Of a stretch of DNA of 6,220 nucleotides, positions 1-5,761 are shown piece by piece. The stretch is from the NCBI GenBank assembly GCA_945949475.1, contig CAMFET010000056.1, forward strand, positions 1 to 6,220, given 5' to 3'. The position numbers and the translations under genes were made by a program. How positions within the stretch are numbered: the first letter of the stretch is position 1; each line of letters begins with the position of its first letter. This stretch comes from an uncultured Phascolarctobacterium sp. Its GTDB lineage: Bacteria; Bacillota; Negativicutes; Acidaminococcales; Acidaminococcaceae. The notes below the pieces were generated by a model. It was not told where the DNA came from and did not search any database. It was given only the letters and a program-made list of their open reading frames with translations.

Positions 1-480
1 ATTGCCCTCCGCCGCAGCCACAGCAGCCACAGCCATCCCATGACTCCATTCTGTCAAAAAAGCCGAAGTAAAAGGCAATGGTACTCGTTTGTCAATGCGC
101 ACTCTTAGCCTGTCCTTGCCGTCCACATTAACAACGCCATAGGCAACACGCAGACTTTTATCATCATCTAATTCATCTAAGCTATCCCAACCATCACTGG
201 GTACACTCACCATATCATTGCTAGTGATATCCACGCCATTAGCTTTAACGTATTTCTCCACCGCAGTGCGGACGCTATCTCCTTCTTCGCCTAAATGAGC
301 TGCACCAGCCAAGGCTGCAGCATCGGCAATATCCTGAACCTTGCCTTTATTTACATACACAAGGCTAGCATCAATACCTAATCCCATAAAGCCAAATATC
401 ATAGGCAGCAATATAGCAAAAAAAACCATAGTCGCTCCTCGCTTAGAACAACATGGTTTCTTAAGTATCTTATTTAACAT
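1..480 (-). CDS. TadE/TadG-like Flp pilus-assembly family protein, N-terminal part (runs off left edge)
   Basis: An open frame of 160 codons without a stop reaches the window edge, so the C-terminus is missing. A short basic N-terminus with a Cys-Cys pair (KKPCCSKRGAT) leads into one hydrophobic segment, about residues 18-40, containing AILLP and GLGID. It continues with YVNKGKVQDIADAAALAGA at about residues 42-60. This RGA..LLP..GLxxD...Q..ADAAALAGA pattern is the hallmark of the Tad/TadG N-terminal region in Flp (tight adherence) pilus loci. Known members are single-pass membrane proteins facing outside the cytoplasm. Two adjacent ATG codons exist (483 and 480). The AAGG core of the Shine-Dalgarno is 5 nt from the first and 8 nt from the second, so I chose 480. 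No pilin, ATPase or other tad gene is in view, so pilus function is an inference from family resemblance. A generic TadE/G-like secreted protein is the alternative. Confidence 0.75.
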   Translation of the reverse strand, partial: MLNKILKKPCCSKRGATMVFFAILLPMIFGFMGLGIDASLVYVNKGKVQDIADAAALAGAAHLGEEGDSVRTAVEKYVKANGVDITSNDMVSVPSDGWDSLDELDDDKSLRVAYGVVNVDGKDRLRVRIDKRVPLPFTSAFLTEWSHGMAVAAVAAAEGN

Positions 481-549
481 CATTAACACCTTGTTTCAAA
501 AACTAATTATAATATAATTCAGTCTAATGATAAAAGATTTTTCGTTAAA

Positions 550-578
550 ATTATATCATAAATCATTTTTAATCACAA
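550..578 (-). promoter_or_regulatory. Predicted sigma-A promoter of the Tad-like gene
   Basis: On the minus strand a TTGTGA -35 (578-573) is followed by a 17-bp spacer and a perfect TATAAT -10 (555-550). This gives a leader of about 60 nt before the Tad-like start. A second TATAAT at 511-506 lies closer to the gene but has a poorer -35 (TTTATC), so it is a weaker alternative. Prediction from hexamers and spacing only. Confidence 0.5.
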
Positions 579-616
579 CCATTTTCTTCTTTACTCACCA
601 AAATCTTTGTCAGCCC

Positions 617-645
617 TTGAGCATCTGCCTATATAATGCTATAAT
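617..645 (+). promoter_or_regulatory. Predicted sigma-A promoter of scfB
   Basis: A TTGAGC -35 (617-622), a 17-bp spacer and a perfect TATAAT -10 (640-645) lie about 40 bp before the scfB start, predicting a transcript start near 652 and a leader of roughly 32 nt. A second TATAAT at 632-637 overlaps the spacer but has no good -35 partner. The short leader leaves no room for a precursor-peptide gene between this promoter and scfB. Confidence 0.65.
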
Positions 646-683
646 AAGTGTTACGATTATTTGGACAAGAAAGGTTGAATTAG

Positions 684-2081
684 ATGCTGATACATAAAAT
701 GCGCTTAGATGATAACATGGCAGTGCTAGACGTAAACAGCGGTGCCGTGCATCTTGTAGACGAAGTAATTTACGATTTGCTAGACTATTATAATGGCAGC
801 AACAAGGAAGAAGCCATTGCTGCTTTACAAAACAAATATAGTGAAGAGGATTTGCAGGATGCCATGGCAGAAATGCAGAGCTTACAGGGCGAGGGCTTAC
901 TCTTTAGCCCTGCCTTTGATGTGCCTCCTACCTTTGCCGAAAAGCCCATTGTCAAATCCCTATGCTTATTGGTAACCCATGACTGCAATCTTCGCTGTGG
1001 CTATTGCTTTGCCGATAGCGGCTCCTTTGGTGGCTGTCGCCAGCTGATGAGCAAAGAAACTGCCGAAAAAGCTGTTGAATTTGCTATTGAAGGCAGCAAG
1101 AAGCGCCACAACCTAGAGCTGGACCTCTTTGGCGGTGAACCCTTAATGAACTGGCCCGTAGTTGTACATATTGTCAATTATGTACGCCGTCGTGAGCAGG
1201 AAACTGGCAAGAACATTAAGCTAACCTTGACCACCAATGGCACTCTTTTAAATGATGACAATATTAAATTTTTGAATGATAATAGAGTTATGGTAGTACT
1301 AAGCTTGGATGGCAAAAAAGAGACCCATGACGCTATGCGTCCCTTCCCCAACAAAGCCGGTAGCTATGACGCAGCTGTGCGTGGCTTCAAAAAGCTTATC
1401 GAAAGCCGTCAAGGCAAAAACTATTATCTCCGTGGCACCTATACTCATTTCAGCACTCATTTCTGCGAAGATGTTTTGGATATGACCAAGGTGGGCAAGG
1501 AAATTAGTGTGGAGCCTGTTGTAGGCATTGATGAGCCTTGGGTACTAACCGAGGAGGACTTGCCAATTATTTTTGAAGAATACGACAAGCTCGCTCGTGC
1601 CTATCTCGAAAGACGCCGTCAGGGCAATCCCTTTGACTTCTTCCATTTTAATGTAGCCCTTGATAATGGTCCCTGTGTTGCTAAGCGTTTAGCAGGCTGC
1701 GGCGCTGGCCACGAATACTTTGCTATCACTGCTGATGGCGATATCTATCCCTGCCATCAATTTGTTGGCAGAGAGCAGTACAAGCTGGGCACTTTGGAAA
1801 CTGGCGTAATCAAACCCGACCTAGTACAAAAGTTCCGTCACACCCATGTTATGACTAAGCCCGAATGCAGCGAGTGCTGGGCACGCTTCTTCTGCAGCGG
1901 CGGCTGCCACGCTAATGCTGATTTAATTAATGGAGATATTTCTAAGCCTTATGAATATGGCTGCAAGCTGCAACGAAAACGCCTGGAGAACGCTATTTTA
2001 GTGCAAGCAGTGCTCTCTGCCGAAGCACAACAGGGTGATGACCTGCGTCCTCATATCAACAATTTTACCTACGAAAAATAA
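684..2081 (+). CDS. scfB: SCIFF-type thioether cross-link-forming peptide maturase (radical SAM/SPASM)
   Basis: 465 residues, the usual size of this family. Residues 1-80 resemble the precursor-binding RRE (PqqD-like) domain of SCIFF maturases, including LDVNSGAVHLVDEV at about 15-28. The radical SAM core follows, with the SAM-cluster cysteines C101, C105 and C108 in CNLRCGYC and the FGGEP motif at 149-153. The SPASM domain shows the canonical seven-cysteine layout: C339-X12-G-X4-C357, then C395-X2-C398-X5-C404-X3-C408, then C427; C331 is an extra conserved-looking cysteine. It should carry one SAM cluster plus two auxiliary [4Fe-4S] clusters. Family members such as CteB install Cys-to-Thr thioether bonds in the six-cysteine SCIFF peptide in the cytoplasm. 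The start is supported by AAAGG at 670-674, 9 nt upstream, and by the family-typical N-terminus. The usual small precursor gene (scfA) is not next to it in this window. The gene appears monocistronic, with its own promoter and terminator. Confidence 0.9.
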   Translation: MLIHKMRLDDNMAVLDVNSGAVHLVDEVIYDLLDYYNGSNKEEAIAALQNKYSEEDLQDAMAEMQSLQGEGLLFSPAFDVPPTFAEKPIVKSLCLLVTHDCNLRCGYCFADSGSFGGCRQLMSKETAEKAVEFAIEGSKKRHNLELDLFGGEPLMNWPVVVHIVNYVRRREQETGKNIKLTLTTNGTLLNDDNIKFLNDNRVMVVLSLDGKKETHDAMRPFPNKAGSYDAAVRGFKKLIESRQGKNYYLRGTYTHFSTHFCEDVLDMTKVGKEISVEPVVGIDEPWVLTEEDLPIIFEEYDKLARAYLERRRQGNPFDFFHFNVALDNGPCVAKRLAGCGAGHEYFAITADGDIYPCHQFVGREQYKLGTLETGVIKPDLVQKFRHTHVMTKPECSECWARFFCSGGCHANADLINGDISKPYEYGCKLQRKRLENAILVQAVLSAEAQQGDDLRPHINNFTYEK

Positions 2082-2090
2082 ACTATTCAC

Positions 2091-2125
2091 AAAAAGCTCT
2101 TCCAAACAAACGGAAGAGCTTTTTT
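2091..2125 (+). terminator. Rho-independent terminator of scfB
   Basis: A perfect 13-bp stem (2091-2103 with 2112-2124) closes an 8-nt loop and ends in a run of six T (2120-2125), starting 9 nt after the scfB stop. Because the left arm begins with five A, the structure could also terminate transcription arriving from the convergent gene. Confidence 0.9.
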
Positions 2126-2130
2126 AATGC

Positions 2131-2163
2131 AAAAGAGCGACTAGCACAACACTAATCGCTCTT
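2131..2163 (-). terminator. Probable terminator of the PAS-GGDEF-EAL gene
   Basis: On the minus strand an 8-bp stem (2163-2156 with 2140-2133) extends through one mismatch by three more pairs (2154-2152 with 2144-2142) around a 7-nt loop. Only four T follow or end the stem (2134-2131), so it is weaker than the scfB terminator 6 bp away. It lies about 30 nt downstream of the gene's stop. The two hairpins form a back-to-back terminator pair between convergent genes. Confidence 0.6.
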
Positions 2164-2193
2164 CTATGTAACATTAAATTAATAAATAATATT

Positions 2194-4230
2194 TTACTCA
2201 CCATAAGCCTTACGCTCGTATTCATCAACAGGCAAAGGCTTAGAAAAATAATAACCCTGAATAGCATCACAGCCATTAATCTTTAAAAAGCTTAACTGGG
2301 ACTCAGTTTCTACGCCCTCAGCAACCAGGCGCTTGCCCAGCTCCTTACCTAAGGCCATGGTATAATTCAATATCAGCTCGCCGCTACGATTACCAATAGA
2401 ATCAATCAAGCTCTTATCCAACTTAACCACATCAAAATGCATCACAGTCAAACCATTAAGTGAAGAACGTCCGGAGCCAAAATCATCCATATGCAAATGG
2501 AAGCCCGCATCAAAGAAGGCATCAGCGATGGGCTTAATCTTGAGATTAGCCAAGGCCACACTCTCTGTTATTTCAATAGGAACATAAAGAGGATCAATGC
2601 CACATTCTTCAATGATTCTTTTATAGCGTCCCACTATATCCTGGCCAAAGAGGCTGCAACGGGACACATTTACAGACACGGGCAATAACTTTCTACCCAA
2701 ATCTGCCCATGCCTTTTGCTGCTGGCAAACCGTACGGAACACGTATTCATCCAGCTTTTCAATAAGTCCATCGGACTCAAACACATCCAAAAACTCGCCC
2801 GGAGGAATCATTCCTTCAGGTGTTTGCCAACGAACCAAAGCTTCGGCGCCAACAATTTTTTCATTGTAGGGGTTGTATTTGGGCTGATACCAAACCACAA
2901 ATTCCTTATTTTGAATAGCCTCACTAAAACGTGCTTCATACGTTTGGGCACGTAGCTGGTGTTGGCTAATGGGCCCACTGTATTTGGCAAAGGTGTGGCG
3001 AAAATCACGCTTGATGCTATTAACTGCCAACAGCGCCCTCGCACACATATGTGCCACAGCCACATTGCGGTCCACATTTTCATAGACGCCAAATTTAACT
3101 ACCACATTGGGAACAGGCGATTTTTCTAAATAATGCTTAAATAGCGTAACAGCTTTTACCTTTTGCTCCAGAGTAGGATTCTTATAAATGCTCACCATTT
3201 GGTCGATGCCATAGCGTCCCACAATACCATTCGGATAAGCCTCTACATAAAACTTAGCTAACCATTGCAAAAGCTCGTCACCCTTGGCCTCACCGTACAA
3301 GGTGTTAACCAATTCAAAATTTTTAATATCGGAGATAGATACATTAAATTTCTCTTCAGGATTGTTCTCCAATAGCTTTTTCGCATGATAAGCAAAGGCA
3401 CGCTGGGTATAAAGCCCGGTAATAGTATCCCGCTCATCCTGCCACATTTCGTACATCAGCTCCTGTTGCCTTTCCTGCTGCAAAATCCTCTTAAGCTGGC
3501 TCTTATTAACAGAAGCGTCCTCATTGGCAAAGGCAAGAATCACACTAGCATAAGAATCGGCAGTGCCTATACGAGTACACTTCATATAATAATAATGCAC
3601 CTCTCCAGCACGCAAAATTCTATAATGATAGAAAAAGCTTTCTGACTCCTCTAGCATATGGCGTATATTAGCTAAATCAGCAACCTGCCGCATTTCTTCC
3701 TTGTCATCCGGATGTACATTTTGCGCAATGTATGCTTCCAAGGCTGCTTCATAAACCGGGGCCTTTCTTATTTCTTCTATAACACCCAATGCTTTGCCTG
3801 CAGAGCGGTATACCTTTACTTCTCTAGTAGCTAGATTTACCTCATATAAATCACCAACATCACCCGAAAGTGTATTGATAATACTCATAATATGCATATT
3901 ATCCGCATCAGCAGCTAAGCGCTGGGCAAGCTGTTCACGCTCACCAGCGATTCGAAAAACAATAACATAACCGGTTTTACCCTCTGCCAAAGGCACCTCT
4001 AACACACTCTCAACATGACTAATGGGTAATAATACATCTGTTTCCACATCATTTTGCTGCTTGCCCTGCATTACCGGGCAATTATTACAGGGCATGCTAC
4101 GATCAAGAAAAGCCTTATAGCATTGCGCCCCCTTATGTAAGCCGGGATATAAAGCGGCAACAGCTTCACTGTAGTTAATTATGTTGTAATCTGAATCAAT
4201 AATAACCGTTCCGGTCGACACCTGCGACAT
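2194..4230 (-). CDS. PAS-PAS-degenerate GGDEF-EAL protein, probable cyclic-di-GMP phosphodiesterase
   Basis: 678 residues from an ATG preceded by GGGGGAAG (4245-4238) at 7-nt spacing; an upstream in-frame TTG at 4266 lacks a ribosome site and was not used. No membrane segment is evident, so it is probably cytoplasmic. Residues 1-95 form a PAS-like domain with a cysteine cluster (C37, C48, C51 in PCNNCP). Residues about 117-238 look like a second PAS fold with the HPDD motif at 173-176. A helical linker leads to a GGDEF domain (about 268-418) that keeps DxxTGLY but reads YGIDQ at 340-344 instead of GGDEF, so cyclase activity should be lost. The EAL domain (about 431-675) retains E463 of EALVRW, N521, E553 and E556, D582-D583 in DDFGSG, K603, E638 of AEGVE and Q658 of QGYYFSKPLP. 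These are the metal- and substrate-binding residues of active phosphodiesterases. The likely reaction is hydrolysis of c-di-GMP to pGpG, controlled by the PAS sensors. The signal sensed is unknown. It is monocistronic. Confidence 0.9.
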   Translation of the reverse strand: MSQVSTGTVIIDSDYNIINYSEAVAALYPGLHKGAQCYKAFLDRSMPCNNCPVMQGKQQNDVETDVLLPISHVESVLEVPLAEGKTGYVIVFRIAGEREQLAQRLAADADNMHIMSIINTLSGDVGDLYEVNLATREVKVYRSAGKALGVIEEIRKAPVYEAALEAYIAQNVHPDDKEEMRQVADLANIRHMLEESESFFYHYRILRAGEVHYYYMKCTRIGTADSYASVILAFANEDASVNKSQLKRILQQERQQELMYEMWQDERDTITGLYTQRAFAYHAKKLLENNPEEKFNVSISDIKNFELVNTLYGEAKGDELLQWLAKFYVEAYPNGIVGRYGIDQMVSIYKNPTLEQKVKAVTLFKHYLEKSPVPNVVVKFGVYENVDRNVAVAHMCARALLAVNSIKRDFRHTFAKYSGPISQHQLRAQTYEARFSEAIQNKEFVVWYQPKYNPYNEKIVGAEALVRWQTPEGMIPPGEFLDVFESDGLIEKLDEYVFRTVCQQQKAWADLGRKLLPVSVNVSRCSLFGQDIVGRYKRIIEECGIDPLYVPIEITESVALANLKIKPIADAFFDAGFHLHMDDFGSGRSSLNGLTVMHFDVVKLDKSLIDSIGNRSGELILNYTMALGKELGKRLVAEGVETESQLSFLKINGCDAIQGYYFSKPLPVDEYERKAYGE

Positions 4231-4321
4231 GATTAGTCTTCCCCCACTCTTTAAATAAAAAAGCAAATTTTTAGACTATAAAAGCATTATTCCCTTGTGC
4301 AGTATACAACAATACATTTTT

Positions 4322-4351
4322 ATTATAGCACAGAAGCCGTTTTAGTGCCAG
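4322..4351 (-). promoter_or_regulatory. Predicted extended -10 promoter of the GGDEF-EAL gene
   Basis: On the minus strand a CTGGCA -35 (4351-4346), an 18-bp spacer and a perfect TATAAT -10 (4327-4322) are present. A TG one base before the -10 makes an extended -10 (TGCTATAAT). The predicted start near 4315 gives a leader of about 85 nt. I found no c-di-GMP riboswitch-like core in that leader. Confidence 0.6.
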
Positions 4352-4355
4352 AGAA

Positions 4356-4383
4356 ATTTTCAAGTATTTTCAATTAATTTTCA
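4356..4383 (-). repeat. Three helically phased TGAAAAT direct repeats upstream of the -35
   Basis: Minus-strand TGAAAAT occurs at 4383-4377, 4372-4366 and 4362-4356, with repeat steps of 11 and 10 bp, i.e. one helical turn each. The array sits immediately upstream of the predicted -35, at about -40 to -68. Position and phasing suit an UP element, intrinsically curved DNA, or a regulator site. Which of these applies is inference. Confidence 0.6.
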
Positions 4384-4505
4384 CACTATGTATCTTTTAC
4401 CATTATCAGTACAACTAATCGTACATACCAATAAATATAGCAGCATATGGCACATAAAACATCTTATATTCATTTAATTGTAAGAGTGTTGTTTTATAAA
4501 TGCAG
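4384..4505. other. AT-rich intergenic spacer with no gene seen
   Basis: This is the rest of the 318-bp gap between the GGDEF-EAL start and the yqeY stop, beyond the promoter, the phased repeats and the yqeY terminator. It is strongly AT-rich. I see no coding frame with a ribosome site, no tRNA and no long repeat. A small GTAC...GTAC inverted pair at 4409-4424 is too short to interpret. Confidence 0.6.
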
Positions 4506-4544
4506 AAAAAAATAACCGTGTCAGATTTCTCCAACACGGTTATT
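4506..4544 (-). terminator. Rho-independent terminator of the hinT-rpsU-yqeY cluster
   Basis: On the minus strand a perfect 11-bp stem (4544-4534 with 4521-4511) with a 12-nt loop is followed by five T (4510-4506), in addition to two T ending the stem. It starts 4 nt after the yqeY stop, so the cluster ends here. Confidence 0.9.
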
Positions 4545-4548
4545 ATGG

Positions 4549-4998
4549 TTATTTGAGCAATTCACGAACGATAGCATTGATGCGTTTGCCATCTGCACGG
4601 CCCTTAGTCTTGGCCATTACAGCCGGCATTACCTTACCCATATCCTTGGGACTGGTAGCGCCCACAGCGGCAATTACCTCTGCTACGATGGCTTTCAGTT
4701 CGTCATCACCGAGAGCTTCCGGAAGATATTTCTTCAAAATAGCAATCTCTTCCTTGGCTTGGGCAACCAACTCGTCGCGACCGGCCTTTTGGAATTCCTC
4801 CAAAGAGTCCTGACGCATTTTGACCTCTTTCATCAAGACAGCCAGAACCTCATCATCAGTGAGCTCCTTTTTGTCATTGATTTCAACGTTCTTAATATTA
4901 GCACGCACCATACGAATGACGTTAAGACGCAGCTTGCCTGCTTCTCTGTCCTTCATGGCCTGCTTCATATCAGCAGTTAATTGGTCTTTTATAGACAT
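4549..4998 (-). CDS. yqeY: GatB/YqeY domain-containing protein
   Basis: 149 residues, the normal size for stand-alone YqeY proteins. It begins MSIKDQLTADMKQAMK and is mostly helical and charged, with the family-typical LRLNVIRM (residues 23-30), the ILKKYLPEAL region (about 87-96) and the C-terminal MGKVMPAVMAKTKGRADG stretch (about 119-136). The fold matches the tail domain of GatB, the tRNA-binding part of the Asp/Glu-tRNA amidotransferase. A role in tRNA-dependent chemistry is suspected for the family but not settled. The start at 4998 has GGAGG at 5011-5007 with 8-nt spacing; an in-frame TTG at 5013 overlaps that site and is rejected. The Shine-Dalgarno begins two bases after the rpsU stop codon, so the two genes are 15 bp apart and clearly co-transcribed. 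Confidence 0.92.
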   Translation of the reverse strand: MSIKDQLTADMKQAMKDREAGKLRLNVIRMVRANIKNVEINDKKELTDDEVLAVLMKEVKMRQDSLEEFQKAGRDELVAQAKEEIAILKKYLPEALGDDELKAIVAEVIAAVGATSPKDMGKVMPAVMAKTKGRADGKRINAIVRELLK

Positions 4999-5013
4999 AC
5001 AGCCCGCCTCCAA

Positions 5014-5190
5014 TTATCTGGTCTTACGTTTTCTGGCTGCTTCGGATTTTTTCTTACGGGCAACGCTAGGTTTTTCATAATGCTCGCGTTTTCTTACCTC
5101 AGAAAGAATGCCTGCCTTTTGGGTTGCTCTTTTAAATCTGCGCAGTGCGCTGTCTAAAGTTTCATTCTTGCCAACTTTAATTTCTGCCAT
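5014..5190 (-). CDS. rpsU: 30S ribosomal protein bS21
   Basis: 58 residues, starting MAEIKVGKNETLDSALRRFKR and ending in a run of Lys/Arg-rich residues (ARKKKSEAARKRKTR), the typical size and composition of bS21. This protein binds near the platform of the small ribosomal subunit, close to the 3' end of 16S rRNA, and assists initiation. The start at 5190 is fixed by a very strong purine-rich site, GGAGGGAGGG (5206-5197), 6 nt upstream; a 22-residue upstream extension of the frame has no family support and overlaps the leader. It is followed at 15 bp by yqeY and has its own promoter and a structured leader. Confidence 0.97.
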   Translation of the reverse strand: MAEIKVGKNETLDSALRRFKRATQKAGILSEVRKREHYEKPSVARKKKSEAARKRKTR

Positions 5191-5270
5191 CTGTTCTCCC
5201 TCCCTCCACACACTTAGGGAAGTGTATCTGCAAATTAAGTTCTTAGATGTTGCCACCTAAAAACACTTAC
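5191..5270 (-). promoter_or_regulatory. rpsU 5' leader with alternative hairpins
   Basis: The predicted 80-nt leader contains a 7-bp stem (one G-U pair) capped by a GCAA tetraloop (5260-5243). It is extended by an outer 5-bp stem, TAAGT (5269-5265) with ACTTA (5240-5236). A second hairpin, ACACTT (5225-5220) with AAGTGT (5215-5210) and a CCCT loop, lies 3 nt before the Shine-Dalgarno. The heptamer TAAGTGT occurs twice (5269-5263 and 5216-5210), so each copy can pair with either ACTTA or ACACTT. Regulation, for example autogenous control by S21, is inference. Confidence 0.45.
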
Positions 5271-5276
5271 TGACCT

Positions 5277-5305
5277 ATTATACAGGAAAAGACAACATTT
5301 GTCAA
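5277..5305 (-). promoter_or_regulatory. Perfect-consensus sigma-A promoter of rpsU-yqeY
   Basis: On the minus strand a TTGACA -35 (5305-5300), a 17-bp spacer and a TATAAT -10 (5282-5277) match the consensus at every position. The -35 begins 5 bp after the hinT stop. No terminator separates hinT from it, so rpsU can also be reached by read-through. Confidence 0.9.
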
Positions 5306-5310
5306 GATTT

Positions 5311-5649
5311 TCAGCACGGAGGCCAACCCAATACTTTACCGCCGATGATGTGAATATGCAAATGCTTTACAGTTTGACCGCCATCGTCACCAGTATTGAT
5401 AACAACGCGGAAGCCCTTTTCGGCAATGCCGGTTTTTTCGGCAATCAGCTTCACCTTGCTCAGCATATAGGCAACCAATTCAGGGGCCGCAGTGGTGATA
5501 TTGGCAGTGTGCTCCTTAGGGAGCAACAGCACGTGCACGGGAGCAGCGGGAGCCACATCGTTAATCGCGATCATCTTGTCGTCTTCATATACCTTGGTAG
5601 AGGGAATTTCACCCTTGATAATTCTGCAAAAAATGCAATCCTCAGCCAT
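5311..5649 (-). CDS. hinT: HIT (histidine triad) family nucleotide-binding protein, HinT-like
   Basis: 112 residues, the usual HinT length. The histidine triad HLHIH places H96, H98 and H100 in the active site, where family members hydrolyse purine nucleoside phosphoramidates and acyl-adenylates (AMP-lysine type substrates). An N-terminal CxxC (C5, C8 in DCIFCRI) and H47 in KEHT are the positions used for zinc binding in many bacterial relatives. The Asn of VINTG (N85) and the C-terminal GWPPC are also family-typical. The start at 5649 has GGAGG 9-10 nt upstream. It is cytoplasmic. The mtaB, hinT, rpsU, yqeY order is common in Firmicutes, but here a 437-bp gap carrying a repeat element separates it from the methylthiotransferase gene. 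Confidence 0.94.
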   Translation of the reverse strand: MAEDCIFCRIIKGEIPSTKVYEDDKMIAINDVAPAAPVHVLLLPKEHTANITTAAPELVAYMLSKVKLIAEKTGIAEKGFRVVINTGDDGGQTVKHLHIHIIGGKVLGWPPC

Positions 5650-5733
5650 TTTCTTGTCCCTCCTCTCGTCTTTTTTCTAGCTAGTCTTATTTCTAGAAAA
5701 AGTCTCAAAATCCTGCTAATTGCACAGAAATTT

Positions 5734-5761
5734 TTTATATATAGTAACATCATGGCATCAA
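5734..5761 (-). promoter_or_regulatory. Possible promoter of hinT
   Basis: On the minus strand TTGATG (5761-5756), a 16-bp spacer and TATAAA (5739-5734) lie about 85 bp before the hinT start. Three bases of the -35 are the outermost bases of the adjacent inverted-repeat element. The hexamers are reasonable but the surrounding sequence is AT-rich, so chance matches are possible. Confidence 0.4.

Noticed and set aside
793..975. Small frames overlapping the scfB 5' region on both strands
   Set aside because: They are alternative-frame shadows of scfB with no ribosome sites and no family resemblance, and none is a Cys-rich SCIFF-like peptide.
4231..4266. TTG start giving the GGDEF-EAL protein twelve extra residues
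   Set aside because: No ribosome site lies before it, whereas the ATG at 4230 has a G-rich site at good spacing that falls within the extension.
4231..4315. Possible c-di-GMP riboswitch in the phosphodiesterase leader
   Set aside because: The leader is only about 85 nt, AT-rich, and lacks the conserved GEMM-like core and paired stems.
4478..4500. Promoter-like TTGTAA and TATAAA on the plus strand
   Set aside because: It would transcribe only antisense into yqeY, through the terminator hairpin; the AT-rich composition makes such matches likely by chance.
4999..5013. TTG start giving yqeY five extra residues
   Set aside because: The TTG overlaps the Shine-Dalgarno that serves the ATG at 4998, and family members begin near MS.
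5014..5256. Longer rpsU start adding 22 residues
   Set aside because: The extension lies in the structured leader, is not S21-like, and the strong GGAGGGAGGG site fits only the ATG at 5190.
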